Shown piece by piece: positions 52,786 through 61,640 of a stretch of 64,000 bases of DNA. The stretch's first letter is position 1. The number at the start of each line of letters is the position of its first letter. The DNA comes from Ornithinibacillus salinisoli (GTDB taxonomy: Bacteria > Bacillota > Bacilli > Bacillales > Amphibacillaceae). The position numbers and the translations under genes were made by a program. The notes under the pieces are model-generated. The model worked only from the letters and a program-made list of their open reading frames with translations, searched no databases and was not told where the DNA came from. Location of the stretch: NCBI RefSeq assembly GCF_042682545.1, contig NZ_JBHUHQ010000013.1; one strand, 5' to 3'.

Positions 52786-53226
52786 ATGATAGCTACCCTA
52801 GAATATGTTGATCTTTTGGATCGAGCTGAATTATTAGGAGATATGATCATACATTCCGATGTTGTTAAAGCTTTTCAGAAAGCACGTCATGATCTGAACA
52901 CCGACCCGGAATCACAAATGCTTATCAAAGCATTTAATGATATAAAAGAGCAATATGAAGAAGTCCAACGATTTGGCAGATACCATCCTGATTATAATGA
53001 AATTATGAAGGAAGTGCGTACATCTAAACGCGAAATGGACTTAAATGATAAAGTTGCTTCTTATAAAATAGCTGAACGCAATCTTCAAAAATTGCTAGAT
53101 GAAATTAGCGGATATATTGCCCATAGTGTTAGTAAAGATATTAAGGTTCCAAAGGATGGGGCTGCCTTATCTGATGGTGGTTGTGGTTGCGGAAGTGGCG
53201 GTAGTTGTGGTTGTAAAGCTTCCTAA
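52786..53226 (+). CDS. ylbF: YlbF, Y-complex component (RNase Y specificity)
   Basis: A helical protein of 146 residues, core 'VKAFQKARHDLNTDPESQMLIKAFNDIKEQYEEVQRFGRYHPDY'. The C-terminal tail GGCGCGSGGSCGC contains four cysteines, the Fe-S cluster-binding tail described for YlbF. With YmcA and YaaT it forms the Y-complex that directs RNase Y cleavage of operon mRNAs and affects competence, biofilm and sporulation. SD GGAGGTGA. Confidence 0.92.
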   Translation: MIATLEYVDLLDRAELLGDMIIHSDVVKAFQKARHDLNTDPESQMLIKAFNDIKEQYEEVQRFGRYHPDYNEIMKEVRTSKREMDLNDKVASYKIAERNLQKLLDEISGYIAHSVSKDIKVPKDGAALSDGGCGCGSGGSCGCKAS

Positions 53227-53297
53227 AAAGAACATATGGAACTACTAATTATAGTCTGATAATCAAAGTAAAATAAGGATGTTAGTGGGGAAACTCA

Positions 53298-53573
53298 ATG
53301 AGAAGAAAACGACAAGGAATCATTGTTTGGTTTCAGCATATGAAAAACGTAAAGCAACTGAAACGGTATGGTCATTTACTGTATACATCAAAAAAATTAA
53401 AATACGCAGTCATCTATGTTGACCACTTAGATACAGATGAAATCGAGGCTAAGTTGTTAAGACACTCTTTTGTCTCACGTGTCGACCGTTCTTTCAAGCC
53501 TGAAATTCGTACAGATTTTGAAAATGCAAAACCAGATAAAGCAAAACAGTATGATTACAAAATGGGTATTTAA
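53298..53573 (+). CDS. ylbG: UPF0298 family protein YlbG
   Basis: A 91-residue basic protein: MRRKRQGIIVWFQHMKNVKQLKRYGHLLYTSKKLKYAVIYVD and 'ESFVSRVDRSFKPEIRTDF'-like end mark the YlbG family. Function unknown. It is the last gene before a terminator and a large structured non-coding region. Confidence 0.9.
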   Translation: MRRKRQGIIVWFQHMKNVKQLKRYGHLLYTSKKLKYAVIYVDHLDTDEIEAKLLRHSFVSRVDRSFKPEIRTDFENAKPDKAKQYDYKMGI

Positions 53574-53574
53574 T

Positions 53575-53609
53575 TCCTTTGCGGTAGTTTTATCCGCAAA
53601 GGTTTTTTT
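53575..53609 (+). terminator. Terminator of ylbD-G
   Basis: Perfect arms CCTTTGCGG and CCGCAAAGG with a 9-base loop, then seven T. Confidence 0.9.
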
Positions 53610-53639
53610 ATGGTCTAGGAAATTATAAAATTTAATGCC

Positions 53640-53995
53640 TGTGGATACTTCTTGGCAGGAACAGCCACGTCCAGCGACTAGCGCAACTCCCCTCACCTTC
53701 GTACGATAACAGTTCGACATAGTCGAACATCCTTAAACTGTAAGATTAAAGGAAGGCCGACTAAAATCGGGCTTTGCGCCCAACGTCGGCATACCCCTAT
53801 GAAGGGGCATGTTTCCTTTATCTCCTACGGGGAATGTTCAATTAAAACCACCACTTTGCGTGGCAACATTGAACCACCAGCGTTACGCTGGCGCTGTTAG
53901 TACGTCGCTACGGCGCACAGGACGTGCTAGTACAGGCGTTGCCACAGGACGTGGCGTTTTTAGCCTGTAAGGGCGCTTGCGCTTTAGTTCTTAAA
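53640..53995 (+). repeat. Hairpin-dense structured element with a three-way junction
   Basis: Perfect stems occur every 30-60 bases: GTTCGAC/GTCGAAC (53712); a junction closed by TAAAGGAA (53747) and TTCCTTTA (53813) that encloses GCCGAC/GTCGGC (53756/53785, with inner GGGC/GCCC) and CCCCT/AGGGG (53794/53803); CCAC/GTGG (53851); CCAGCG/CGCTGG (53877); GCCAC/GTGGC (53941). No ORF with an SD is inside. It is GC-rich compared with its flanks. Either a structured RNA or a dispersed repeat family. Confidence 0.65.
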
Positions 53996-54004
53996 CATAA
54001 AAAA

Positions 54005-54028
54005 ACCTGCAGAAATAATTCTGCAGGT
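54005..54028 (+). terminator. Hairpin closing the structured element
   Basis: Perfect 10-base arms ACCTGCAGAA and TTCTGCAGGT with a 4-base loop, followed by CCCTTTGTTTTC. The tail is imperfect. After it, 54029-54283 contains a further CCCTTTG/CAAAGGG pair and no supported gene. Confidence 0.5.
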
Positions 54029-54283
54029 CCCTTTGTTTTCTTGTTAGAAAACAAAAAGGCAAAGGGAGAGGAGAAACCGGAGGAGAACTTATGGGGAAGT
54101 GTAAGTCTCTTCTCCGTGTTTTGAAACAACCAAGCTACGCATTAGCTGTCTCATATGTTATTATGTACAAGGGTAAAAAATATATACATCCATTGGTCTA
54201 TTATTTTTTACACATTCAAAACTGCAAAATAAAATGGTTTATGGTAGGATTAATGTCGAATAATGTCCATATGAGGTGTTTGC

Positions 54284-54847
54284 ATGCGTGTAGTAGCAGG
54301 ATTACATAAAGGAAGACAAATAAAAGCTGTTCCAGGGAAATCTACGAGACCGACTACTGACAAAGTTAAGGAAGCTATCTTCCAAGTAATTGGCCCATTT
54401 TTTCAAGGCGGAAATTGCCTTGATTTATTTGCAGGAAGCGGATCATTAGGGATAGAAGCAATTAGTAGAGGGATGGATTCATGTATTTTTATTGATAAAC
54501 ATCCAAAAGCTATACATACCATCTCTGAGAATATAAAGAATTTGAGACTAGAAGAGAACTCGGAAGTTTTCCGTACAGATGCTTATCGAGCATTAAAGGC
54601 TTCCGCAAAAAGAGGAATTACTTTTAACCTAATATTTCTAGATCCTCCTTATGGAAAAGCGAATTACACGGAATTAATTAATGAGATTGAAAAACATAAT
54701 TTATTAAATGAAGAAGGTGTCATTTATTGTGAACATGACCCTAACGAGAGATTTTCCTTCCCAATAGATAATTTTGATATTATGAAGCAAGTTAATTATG
54801 GGGGGACGATAGGAGTGACTATCCTTGCAAAGAAAAACAAGTCCTAA
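54284..54847 (+). CDS. rsmD: 16S rRNA (guanine966-N2)-methyltransferase
   Basis: It methylates G966 of 16S rRNA. The SAM motif LDLFAGSGSLGIEAISRG (about 45-62) and the catalytic FLDPPYGKANY (about 122-132) are typical of RsmD. 187 residues. ATG 54284 follows a weak SD-like GAGGTGTTTGC. It overlaps nothing and is followed by coaD after a 26-base gap. Confidence 0.93.
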   Translation: MRVVAGLHKGRQIKAVPGKSTRPTTDKVKEAIFQVIGPFFQGGNCLDLFAGSGSLGIEAISRGMDSCIFIDKHPKAIHTISENIKNLRLEENSEVFRTDAYRALKASAKRGITFNLIFLDPPYGKANYTELINEIEKHNLLNEEGVIYCEHDPNERFSFPIDNFDIMKQVNYGGTIGVTILAKKNKS

Positions 54848-54873
54848 AATTTATATTGAGAGAGGTTACATTA

Positions 54874-55356
54874 ATGAGTAGATTGGCGATATGTCCAGGT
54901 AGTTTTGATCCAATTACATATGGACACTTAGACATTATTCAACGAGGATCTGCAATATTTGATGAAGTTATTGTTGCAGTCTTTAATAATCAGTCCAAAA
55001 ATCCACTATTCTCAGTTGAAGAACGAATGCATTTAATAAAGGAATCTACGAAAGATCTCCCAAATGTTACGGTAGATGCAAGTGATGGCTTATTGATTAA
55101 TTATGCCAAACAAAAGAATGCCCAAGTAATATTAAGAGGGCTACGAGCTGTAAGTGATTTCGAATATGAAATGCAAATTACTTCTATGAATAGAAAATTA
55201 GATGAAGAAGTTGAAACACTGTTTATGATGACGAATAATCAGTATTCTTTTTTAAGCTCCAGTATCGTGAAAGAGGTTGCGAAATACAAAGCTAACGTTT
55301 CCGATTTAGTACCAAAAGTTGTAGAAAAAGCGTTACAGCAAAAATATAATAAGTAA
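54874..55356 (+). CDS. coaD: Phosphopantetheine adenylyltransferase
   Basis: It performs the fourth step of coenzyme A synthesis. The nucleotidyltransferase motif GSFDPITYGH is at the N-terminus, 'ILRGLRAVSDFEYE' is in the middle, and 'FLSSSIVKEVA' replaces the ISSTxxR motif. ATG 54874 follows GAGAGAGG; the TTG at 54856 is upstream of that SD. 160 residues. Confidence 0.96.
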   Translation: MSRLAICPGSFDPITYGHLDIIQRGSAIFDEVIVAVFNNQSKNPLFSVEERMHLIKESTKDLPNVTVDASDGLLINYAKQKNAQVILRGLRAVSDFEYEMQITSMNRKLDEEVETLFMMTNNQYSFLSSSIVKEVAKYKANVSDLVPKVVEKALQQKYNK

Positions 55357-55363
55357 GCGATCT

Positions 55364-55392
55364 GATGTTGCACGAATGGTGCAACATCTTTT
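55364..55392. terminator. Terminator of coaD
   Basis: Perfect 10-base arms GATGTTGCAC and GTGCAACATC with a 5-base loop, then TTTTGTT, in a convergent gap. Confidence 0.8.
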
Positions 55393-55393
55393 G

Positions 55394-56605
55394 TTAATTT
55401 TTCCTCTGACGATTGACCAGAATGAAGGCGCCAATAGATAGAAAGAGGATTGTAATAATTGGTCCGATTTGAGCCATTAACTCTAATACTTGAAATAGTT
55501 TTTCTTCCTGTATAGGTTTAGTAACTGGAACTTCATCCATCTCAAATACATGTCTATTTACGTATAATGGTTTGTATAGCAAGATGATTAAAAAACTAGC
55601 GATAAACCCGTGTAGAATTCGAGCGAAAAAATAAGGAGCAAAACGTATATCTGTCTTGGAAATAATACTTGCTACCTGTGCTTGTACGGAAAAACCGTTG
55701 AAGCCAAGTATAAAACTCACGATGATAATACTTGCTAAGAATGGATCGGTAGCTACTTTGGAAATAAGATTTGCTCCAATCGTTATTTCAAATAATCCAG
55801 ATATAAAGGGGAGAGCTAATTCTACTGGTAATCCAATCATTTGGAAGATAGTTTGAAATAAAAATGCTATTATGGGCGTTACCTCTATTAAAAATAATAA
55901 TTTCGTCACAACTGAAAATAAAATTATGAATCCACCGACCATAACTAACGTCTTTATCGAATTTAATACAGCATCCCCCATGACCTCTCCAAGCGGACGA
56001 GTATCCATCATTCGTGTCTCATGCATTTCTCTAAAAGCTCTTCTCAAGGAAGCTTTTCGTTTACTTTTATAGGGTTTGTCCTTTTTATCTTCTGATTTAC
56101 CATAAAAGCGCATGCATATTCCTACTAGAGCATTTCCGACATAATGACATGTTGCAAGTAACAGACCAAGCTTTGCGTTATGAAAGAAACCTACCGAAAT
56201 TGCTCCAAATATAAATAGTGGACTAGATGCATTTGTGAAAGAAACAAGTCGTTCTGCTTCTATTCGTGAAAGTTGTTTTTCTTCTCTTAATCGAACAGAG
56301 ATTTTTGCGCCTGTGGGATAACCGCTTGCCATTCCCATGATCCATGCAAAGCTTCCGGCACCGGGGACATTAAATAAAGGGCGCATTACAGGCTCAAAAA
56401 CAACCCCGAGGAAGCGTACAACTCCGAAACTAAGCAATAAATCTGCTATAATGAAAAAAGGTAATAGTGATGGAAAGACGATTTCCCACCACATATCTAA
56501 TCCACGGATACTTGCTTCAAGGGCATCTTTGGGGAATTTTATTAATGTAAATGCAAAGAAAATGGTAAAACCCGATAGCATTAATGTTTTTACTATTTGT
56601 TTCAA
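55394..56605 (-). CDS. ylbJ: Sporulation integral membrane protein YlbJ
   Basis: A membrane protein with about nine segments and the nucleoside-recognition (Gate) domains, visible as WWEIVFPSLLPFFIIADLL and 'GMASGYPTGAKI'. YlbJ is a sigma-E dependent protein needed for spore development in B. subtilis. A TTG at 56605 is seven bases from AGGAGG; the ATG at 56632 lies before that SD. About 403 residues. Transported substrate unknown. Confidence 0.88.
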   Translation of the reverse strand: MKQIVKTLMLSGFTIFFAFTLIKFPKDALEASIRGLDMWWEIVFPSLLPFFIIADLLLSFGVVRFLGVVFEPVMRPLFNVPGAGSFAWIMGMASGYPTGAKISVRLREEKQLSRIEAERLVSFTNASSPLFIFGAISVGFFHNAKLGLLLATCHYVGNALVGICMRFYGKSEDKKDKPYKSKRKASLRRAFREMHETRMMDTRPLGEVMGDAVLNSIKTLVMVGGFIILFSVVTKLLFLIEVTPIIAFLFQTIFQMIGLPVELALPFISGLFEITIGANLISKVATDPFLASIIIVSFILGFNGFSVQAQVASIISKTDIRFAPYFFARILHGFIASFLIILLYKPLYVNRHVFEMDEVPVTKPIQEEKLFQVLELMAQIGPIITILFLSIGAFILVNRQRKN

Positions 56606-56858
56606 AGTTTTGCCTCCTAAATGGTGAATCATGACTGTACTTATTTTGGTGGTAATAGTAAAATGATTCTAGTTTGTATCATTTGTACAGTTCTGAGATA
56701 TTTTTTTAGACAAGTATTCATGCCTATATCAATATACGCACATACGTCATAAGTTTATGCCATACACTTTTACATAGTAAGTGAAGATTGGATGTTGCGT
56801 AACGACGTATTAAGGATTAGAACAAATATTTTTTATTATTTTATTAAGGAGTTTTTGT

Positions 56859-57881
56859 ATGAAGTTTACAAAAAAACAGATATTACTCTTAGTTATTGTC
56901 GTTGTTATAGCGATATTCCTATCAGCCTATAGATTGCCATACTATATTCAAAAACCTGGTGGAGCAGATGCACTGAATCCGATTGTTGAAGTGGTTGAAG
57001 GGTATGAAAGTGAAGGGGATATGCATTTAGTAACAGTAAGAGGTGGCCAAGCAACTCCCGTTCAATATTTATTAGCAAAATTATTACCTCACCAAGAAAT
57101 CTTACCCATCCACGAAGTACGGCCTGAGGGTATTTCTGAAGAGGAATATATTCAAATACAATTACAAATGATGGATAGTTCACAGGAAAAGGCAATTGTT
57201 GTTGCCTATGAGGCTGCCCAAGAAAATATAACTATTGAAGATAATGGTGTTTACGTTGTATCTGTATTGGAAGGTGTACCTGCAGACAATATTTTAAAGA
57301 TTGGTGACCTGATTACATCAATTGATGATATACCAATGCAAAGCGCAGAAGACTTGATAGGTTATGTGGAAAATAAACAAGCAGGGGATAGTATTACCAT
57401 TGCGTTTGAACGAGGAGAAGAGAAGTTAGTGGAAAGTATTCCCCTTGCCGAGTTAGAAGAGTTAGATAACAATGTTGGAATTGGTATCAGTTTAGTGACA
57501 GACCGAAAAATTCAAGTAGACCCCGAAGTGAATTTTTCCAGTGGTAGCATTGGTGGCCCTAGTGCAGGACTCATGTTTTCCTTGGAAATATATGACCAAT
57601 TAACAGAAGAAGATTTAACAAAAGGCTATGAAATAGCTGGTACAGGTGAAGTGGATTATGAAGGAAATGTCCTTCGAATTGGAGGAATCGATAAGAAGGT
57701 AATCGCTGCTGATCGGGAAGGATGCGATATCTTTTTTGCTCCAAATGAAAATGGAGCTAGTAACTCAAACTATGATATAGCGAAAAAAACAGCAGAAGAA
57801 ATTGGAACAGATATGGAAATAATTCCTGTTAATACATTTCAAGATGCCCTAACTTACTTACAGGAGCTCGAAAAAAAATAG
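56859..57881 (+). CDS. ylbL: PDZ-domain Lon-type protease YlbL
   Basis: A membrane-anchored serine protease facing outward. Signal anchor at residues 8-24, PDZ domain around 120-200 (VYVVSVLEGVPADNILKIGDLITSID), and a Lon S16 domain with catalytic Ser in GGPSAGLMFSLEI (about 235) and Lys in IGGIDKKVIAA (about 278). No ATPase domain. B. subtilis YlbL takes part in degrading the SOS division inhibitor YneA. 340 residues. Confidence 0.92.
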   Translation: MKFTKKQILLLVIVVVIAIFLSAYRLPYYIQKPGGADALNPIVEVVEGYESEGDMHLVTVRGGQATPVQYLLAKLLPHQEILPIHEVRPEGISEEEYIQIQLQMMDSSQEKAIVVAYEAAQENITIEDNGVYVVSVLEGVPADNILKIGDLITSIDDIPMQSAEDLIGYVENKQAGDSITIAFERGEEKLVESIPLAELEELDNNVGIGISLVTDRKIQVDPEVNFSSGSIGGPSAGLMFSLEIYDQLTEEDLTKGYEIAGTGEVDYEGNVLRIGGIDKKVIAADREGCDIFFAPNENGASNSNYDIAKKTAEEIGTDMEIIPVNTFQDALTYLQELEKK

Positions 57882-57902
57882 ACCTCAAGGTCTATTTTTT
57901 TT
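57871..57902. terminator. Terminator between ylbL and tmcAL
   Basis: AAAAAATAGACC and GGTCTATTTTTT arms with a 4-base loop overlap both convergent stop regions. Confidence 0.8.
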
Positions 57903-59109
57903 CGAAAATTGGACTGTATAATTCTTGTTTGAATAGTTTTTTTCTGTATTCGATTGGTAAAATACTATAGTATGCATGTGATGCTCTTTCTTCAAGAGAG
58001 AGCATTGGATGATTGTTCCGACTGAGTTTGGTAACAATCGGTACATCCATTTGTTTTTTCTTTCCGTTTAAATAAGCCTGTCCTTTCTCTGTTAGTCCTA
58101 GCAATCTTACATACGGTATAGAAGTTTTTATATTTAAAGAATCTATCTCTGATTTTTTTGTATTGGTTAGTAAATGTACGAATATACGCTGAATTCTTGT
58201 CCAAGTATAGCGTTTCGTTTTAATCTTCGAAATCCAATCATGAAAAGAAGTAGCATGATTAGCTGTTTTTTTGATGCGATATTCAATACCTTCCTCCATT
58301 CCATGAATCGAAGCGAGTTCGTTTATTTCCATTGTCTGCACACGGTAAAGCAGAAAATGGAAATAATTCTCCCAAGAATGCCATGTTGAAGCTTTTTGTT
58401 GGTAGTTGTTTAGCTGTTGAATAGTGGTTGTTGGCATTGTATATTGGATTTCCTTTACAGATTGTTTATTGCTAAATAAATGCTTACGAATACTTGTGGC
58501 ACTAGCGATTGAGCTAGTGACAGTTTCATCATGAAAATTATTGCTTGTTCGTTTAATAGTAAGTGGATTTATTGATAATTCCTCATCCATAATGGCAGAC
58601 ACATAACTAAATCCTAAGATATTGTTCGGTTTTGACAAATCAATCGCATTGGAAGTTAGTCCAATTGCTTGGTAGGCTTCTTTACTGGCTTCTGGGAAGG
58701 ACAAGCCTTTATCTAATGCCTTTGTTAAAAATTCCTTATATGTTGATTCTTTTTTCATTCGGGTTTCATATCCAGAAAGAAATGGGGCAATATCCCCAGA
58801 CTCACTCCCGAAGCAAATACTATCAACTCCGACTTCGTTTAATGTTCGAACAGAACCTTTGGCAAATAAGTTACTACTTTGAACCGCATAGGTATATGGC
58901 AACTCTAACATGATGTCTATACCTGTCTGAAGCGCAGCTTTTGTACGGTGGTATTTATCCATAACGGCGGGTTCACCACGCTGCAAAAAATTACCGCTCA
59001 TTACTGCGACCATACAATCTGCACCAGATATTTTCTTAGCCTCATTAATATGGTAAACATGACCATTATGAAATGGATTATATTCAACAACAAGTCCACA
59101 TGCTTTCAT
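57892..59109 (-). CDS. tmcAL: tRNA(Met) cytidine acetate ligase
   Basis: It activates acetate with ATP to make N4-acetylcytidine at the wobble position of elongator tRNA-Met. The N-terminal nucleotidyltransferase motif VVEYNPFHNGHVYHI and 'VMSGNFLQRGEPAVMDKYHRTKAAL' are diagnostic of YlbM/TmcAL. 405 residues. Convergent with ylbL, divergent from ylbN. Confidence 0.95.
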   Translation of the reverse strand: MKACGLVVEYNPFHNGHVYHINEAKKISGADCMVAVMSGNFLQRGEPAVMDKYHRTKAALQTGIDIMLELPYTYAVQSSNLFAKGSVRTLNEVGVDSICFGSESGDIAPFLSGYETRMKKESTYKEFLTKALDKGLSFPEASKEAYQAIGLTSNAIDLSKPNNILGFSYVSAIMDEELSINPLTIKRTSNNFHDETVTSSIASATSIRKHLFSNKQSVKEIQYTMPTTTIQQLNNYQQKASTWHSWENYFHFLLYRVQTMEINELASIHGMEEGIEYRIKKTANHATSFHDWISKIKTKRYTWTRIQRIFVHLLTNTKKSEIDSLNIKTSIPYVRLLGLTEKGQAYLNGKKKQMDVPIVTKLSRNNHPMLSLEERASHAYYSILPIEYRKKLFKQELYSPIFEKK

Positions 59110-59273
59110 AAAAACACTCCTACCTTCTCTAGTATGGTATATTGTACCAAAAATTCATTTTACGTGCATGATAATGTATGAAATGGTACTCTTTAGTTCA
59201 TGACTATTGGAATGGATAATGGGTATACTATGTATAAATTTGAGCAAAATTTGTATTCTGTAAAGAAAATATA

Positions 59274-59302
59274 TTGACAAAACACCATTTTCCTTTTACA
59301 AT
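59274..59302 (+). promoter_or_regulatory. SigA promoter of ylbN-rpmF
   Basis: A perfect TTGACA (59274-59279) and TACAAT (59297-59302) with 17 bases between, about 27 bases from the ylbN ATG. Confidence 0.85.
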
Positions 59303-59329
59303 TACTCTTGTTGCCTTGGGGTGAAAACA

Positions 59330-59857
59330 ATGAAATTTACTGTAGCACAAATGAAGAAATTAGGGTTTAATGAGCCTTTTACATTTGATGAAAAGGTTGA
59401 TGTTTCTGAACTCGAAACAATGAATAATGATATACGTCGAATTGACCCAGTTCATGTACACGGAGACTGTACGGTTCAAGGGGATCAATTTATCTTTTCA
59501 TTTACAATTCGTGGTGAAATGATATTACCTTGTGCACGAACACTAGTAGATGTAGAATATCCTCTTGATATTAAAGCTAGGGAGATTTTTACTACTTCTT
59601 CTTACCTTGTAGATGATAACGATATTGAAATTCATCTAATTGATGGAGAAGTGCTTGACTTAACGCCGTATATCAAGGAAAATATTTTATTGGAGGTTCC
59701 TTTTCGAGTGTTTTCTGATGAAGCGGATGACCAACAAAGCTTCCAACCAAAAGGAAATGATTGGGAAGTAACTTCAGAAGATGCAAAAGAAAAGAAAATA
59801 GATCCTCGTCTAAAGAAGCTTGAGAGTCTATTTAAAGATAATGAGAAAGAAAAATAA
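59330..59857 (+). CDS. ylbN: YceD family (DUF177) protein
   Basis: A 175-residue acidic protein, 'PVHVHGDCTVQGDQFIFSFTIRGEMILPCARTLVDVEYPL' being the DUF177 core with its conserved Cys. YceD proteins are linked to 23S rRNA and large-subunit assembly and almost always precede rpmF, as here. ATG 59330 follows TTGGGGTG; the GTG at 59321 is inside that SD. Confidence 0.93.
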   Translation: MKFTVAQMKKLGFNEPFTFDEKVDVSELETMNNDIRRIDPVHVHGDCTVQGDQFIFSFTIRGEMILPCARTLVDVEYPLDIKAREIFTTSSYLVDDNDIEIHLIDGEVLDLTPYIKENILLEVPFRVFSDEADDQQSFQPKGNDWEVTSEDAKEKKIDPRLKKLESLFKDNEKEK

Positions 59858-59905
59858 GAATATCCGATTCAAGTTTTGCTTTCGTATTTGAAGGAGGTGT
59901 AAGTC

Positions 59906-60079
59906 ATGGCAGTACCTAAAAGAAGAACTTCTAAAAAAGTTAAAAATCAACGTCGTACTCATAAAAAATTACACGTACCTGGCATGGTAGAATGTTCAAA
60001 TTGTGGTGAACTAACAAAACCACACCATGTATGTAAATCATGTGGACAGTATGATGGTAAAGAAGTAGTAAATAACTAA
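59906..60079 (+). CDS. rpmF: 50S ribosomal protein L32
   Basis: A 57-residue ribosomal protein beginning MAVPKRRTSKKVKNQRRTHKKL. It has the zinc pair CSNC and CKSC, so it is the C+ (zinc-binding) form. SD AAGGAGGTG. It is cotranscribed with ylbN. Confidence 0.98.
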   Translation: MAVPKRRTSKKVKNQRRTHKKLHVPGMVECSNCGELTKPHHVCKSCGQYDGKEVVNN

Positions 60080-60089
60080 TGATACCTGA

Positions 60090-60127
60090 GAAAAACAGAT
60101 CACCTATGAAAGTGGTCTGTTTTTTTT
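60090..60127 (+). terminator. Terminator of rpmF
   Basis: ACAGATCAC and GTGGTCTGT arms (one wobble) with a 7-base loop; A-run before, T-run of eight after. Confidence 0.85.
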
Positions 60128-60153
60128 ATATGTGAAAACGAGGAGGTAGTCCC

Positions 60154-60915
60154 ATGAAAGAGTTGGTCCACTATCAACGAAAAAATAATGATTATGGCGT
60201 AATAATGTTAGATCGTCAAGAAAAGCATAATGCAATTTCTAAGCGTATGGCTGAAGATTTCAAACGTGCTTTATATACAGCGAGAGAAGATCACGTAAAA
60301 TTATTAGTAATTACTGGAGCTGGCAATAAGATGTTCTGTGCAGGTGGTGACTTAATTGACTTTCATGCTGACTTATCTCCTGAATCATCCTATGAGCTAT
60401 TAAACTATATCAAGGAGATCCTGTATGCGATTGTTACTTTTCCTGTTCCAACAGTGTGTTTGTTGAATGGAAATGCGTTAGGTGGGGGATGTGAAATAGC
60501 CACCGCTTGTGATTTTAGAATTGCAAAGGCTTCTACTACTTTTGGTTTTATCCAATCAAAACTTGGGATTATTCCTGGGTGGGGCGGTGGTGCACTATTA
60601 TATGAAAAAGTTCATTCTAGTTTTGCTTATCAATGGTTAATGGAAGCAGAAACATTTTCAGCTGAATATTTACAGCGACAAGGTTGGTTACATCAATTAA
60701 TTCCAGAAGAAAGATGGAAGAATCAAGAAGCATTATTACATATGTACATAACAAAATCATATAATCAAATGAAAGCTTTAAAGGAACAGTATATGGAAGA
60801 ATTAAATTTGCCTCGACTTTCTGAAAAAATGAATAAAGAAGTTCAAAACTGTGCCAACCTTTGGGATTCCGAGGAGCATATACATGCAGTCCAACAATTT
60901 TTAAAACAAAAGTAA
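60154..60915 (+). CDS. Enoyl-CoA hydratase/isomerase family protein, atypical active site
   Basis: A crotonase-fold acyl-CoA enzyme. The oxyanion region MFCAGGDL and GNALGGGCEIATACDFRIA is intact and carries the first catalytic Glu. The second Glu of true hydratases (PEILLGTIPGAGG in mammals) is Gln here (IQSKLGIIPGWGG). The TACDFR and GIIPxWGG pattern resembles the ethylmalonyl-CoA decarboxylase group (ECHDC1). A decarboxylase or isomerase is therefore as likely as a hydratase. 253 residues, SD GGAGG. Confidence 0.85.
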   Translation: MKELVHYQRKNNDYGVIMLDRQEKHNAISKRMAEDFKRALYTAREDHVKLLVITGAGNKMFCAGGDLIDFHADLSPESSYELLNYIKEILYAIVTFPVPTVCLLNGNALGGGCEIATACDFRIAKASTTFGFIQSKLGIIPGWGGGALLYEKVHSSFAYQWLMEAETFSAEYLQRQGWLHQLIPEERWKNQEALLHMYITKSYNQMKALKEQYMEELNLPRLSEKMNKEVQNCANLWDSEEHIHAVQQFLKQK

Positions 60916-61026
60916 TAAGAAAAAATTAGCTTATAATTTAAAATTTCCTTGGTAAAATACTAAAGTGTGATTCTATCACTCCTATTTTTAGCATACATTG
61001 ATAGCAAATAGATAAGGAGTGATGTT

Positions 61027-61512
61027 ATGAATGCTACACGGCAGGATGCTTGGACGGAAGACGAAGACGTAATACTAGCAGAAACAGTACTTCGTTATAT
61101 CAGGGAAGGAAAAACACAACTAGAAGCCTTTAAAGAAGTGGCAAAACAATTATCTCGTACATCAGCAGCTTGTGGTTTTCGTTGGAACGCAACAATCCGA
61201 AAGCAATACCAAGATGCGATCTTACAAGCAAAAGAAGAGAGAAAGCGTGGTAGTACACCACCATCTGGACAGACACAGTTTTGGAGTTCAAATCCAAAAT
61301 CATCACAAGAAAAAGATACCTTAGAAACAGCAATACTACTTTTAGAGAAAATGAAATCTGGATACTTAGCAAGTCAAGATATTCATAAACAAGAGAAACT
61401 GCTTAATCAGTTGAAAGATGAAAATGAAAAGTTGAAAGAGAAGCTATCTCGATATGAAAATGCTTGGACAGAGATGGGGAATTTATGGCAATGGGTTAAA
61501 GAGAAAAAATAA
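61027..61512 (+). CDS. ylbO: RsfA family transcriptional regulator YlbO
   Basis: An N-terminal Myb/SANT-like domain (TRQDAWTEDEDVILAETVLRYIREGKTQLEAF...CGFRWNATIRKQY) is followed by a linker and a C-terminal leucine-rich coiled coil. 161 residues. It matches the RsfA/YlbO family; RsfA fine-tunes sigma-F dependent genes in the forespore. SD AAGGAGTG. Confidence 0.9.
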   Translation: MNATRQDAWTEDEDVILAETVLRYIREGKTQLEAFKEVAKQLSRTSAACGFRWNATIRKQYQDAILQAKEERKRGSTPPSGQTQFWSSNPKSSQEKDTLETAILLLEKMKSGYLASQDIHKQEKLLNQLKDENEKLKEKLSRYENAWTEMGNLWQWVKEKK

Positions 61513-61580
61513 TGGATATGTTTAAAAAATGGGTACTGTTTTCTTGATTGTAGTTTATTGCTTTCATAAAAAACCCAATA

Positions 61581-61624
61581 ATAAAAAGACATGAATGATA
61601 GTGTTTTGAAATCATTCATGTCTT
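61581..61624 (-). terminator. Terminator of ylbP
   Basis: Perfect 14-base arms AAGACATGAATGAT and ATCATTCATGTCTT with an 11-base loop; TTTTT tail on the minus strand. Confidence 0.85.
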
Positions 61625-61640
61625 ACATACCCATTTCATA

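Noticed and set aside
53908..54129. ORFs on both strands within the hairpin-rich element
   Set aside because: Palindromic, GC-rich DNA produces long frames on both strands; neither has an SD or recognisable domains.
54091..54309. 72-codon ORF with a GGAGGAG just upstream, starting MGKCKSLLRVLKQ
   Set aside because: The SD-to-ATG distance is short, the translation is not protein-like, and it overlaps the rsmD start in another frame. It probably belongs to the repeat region.
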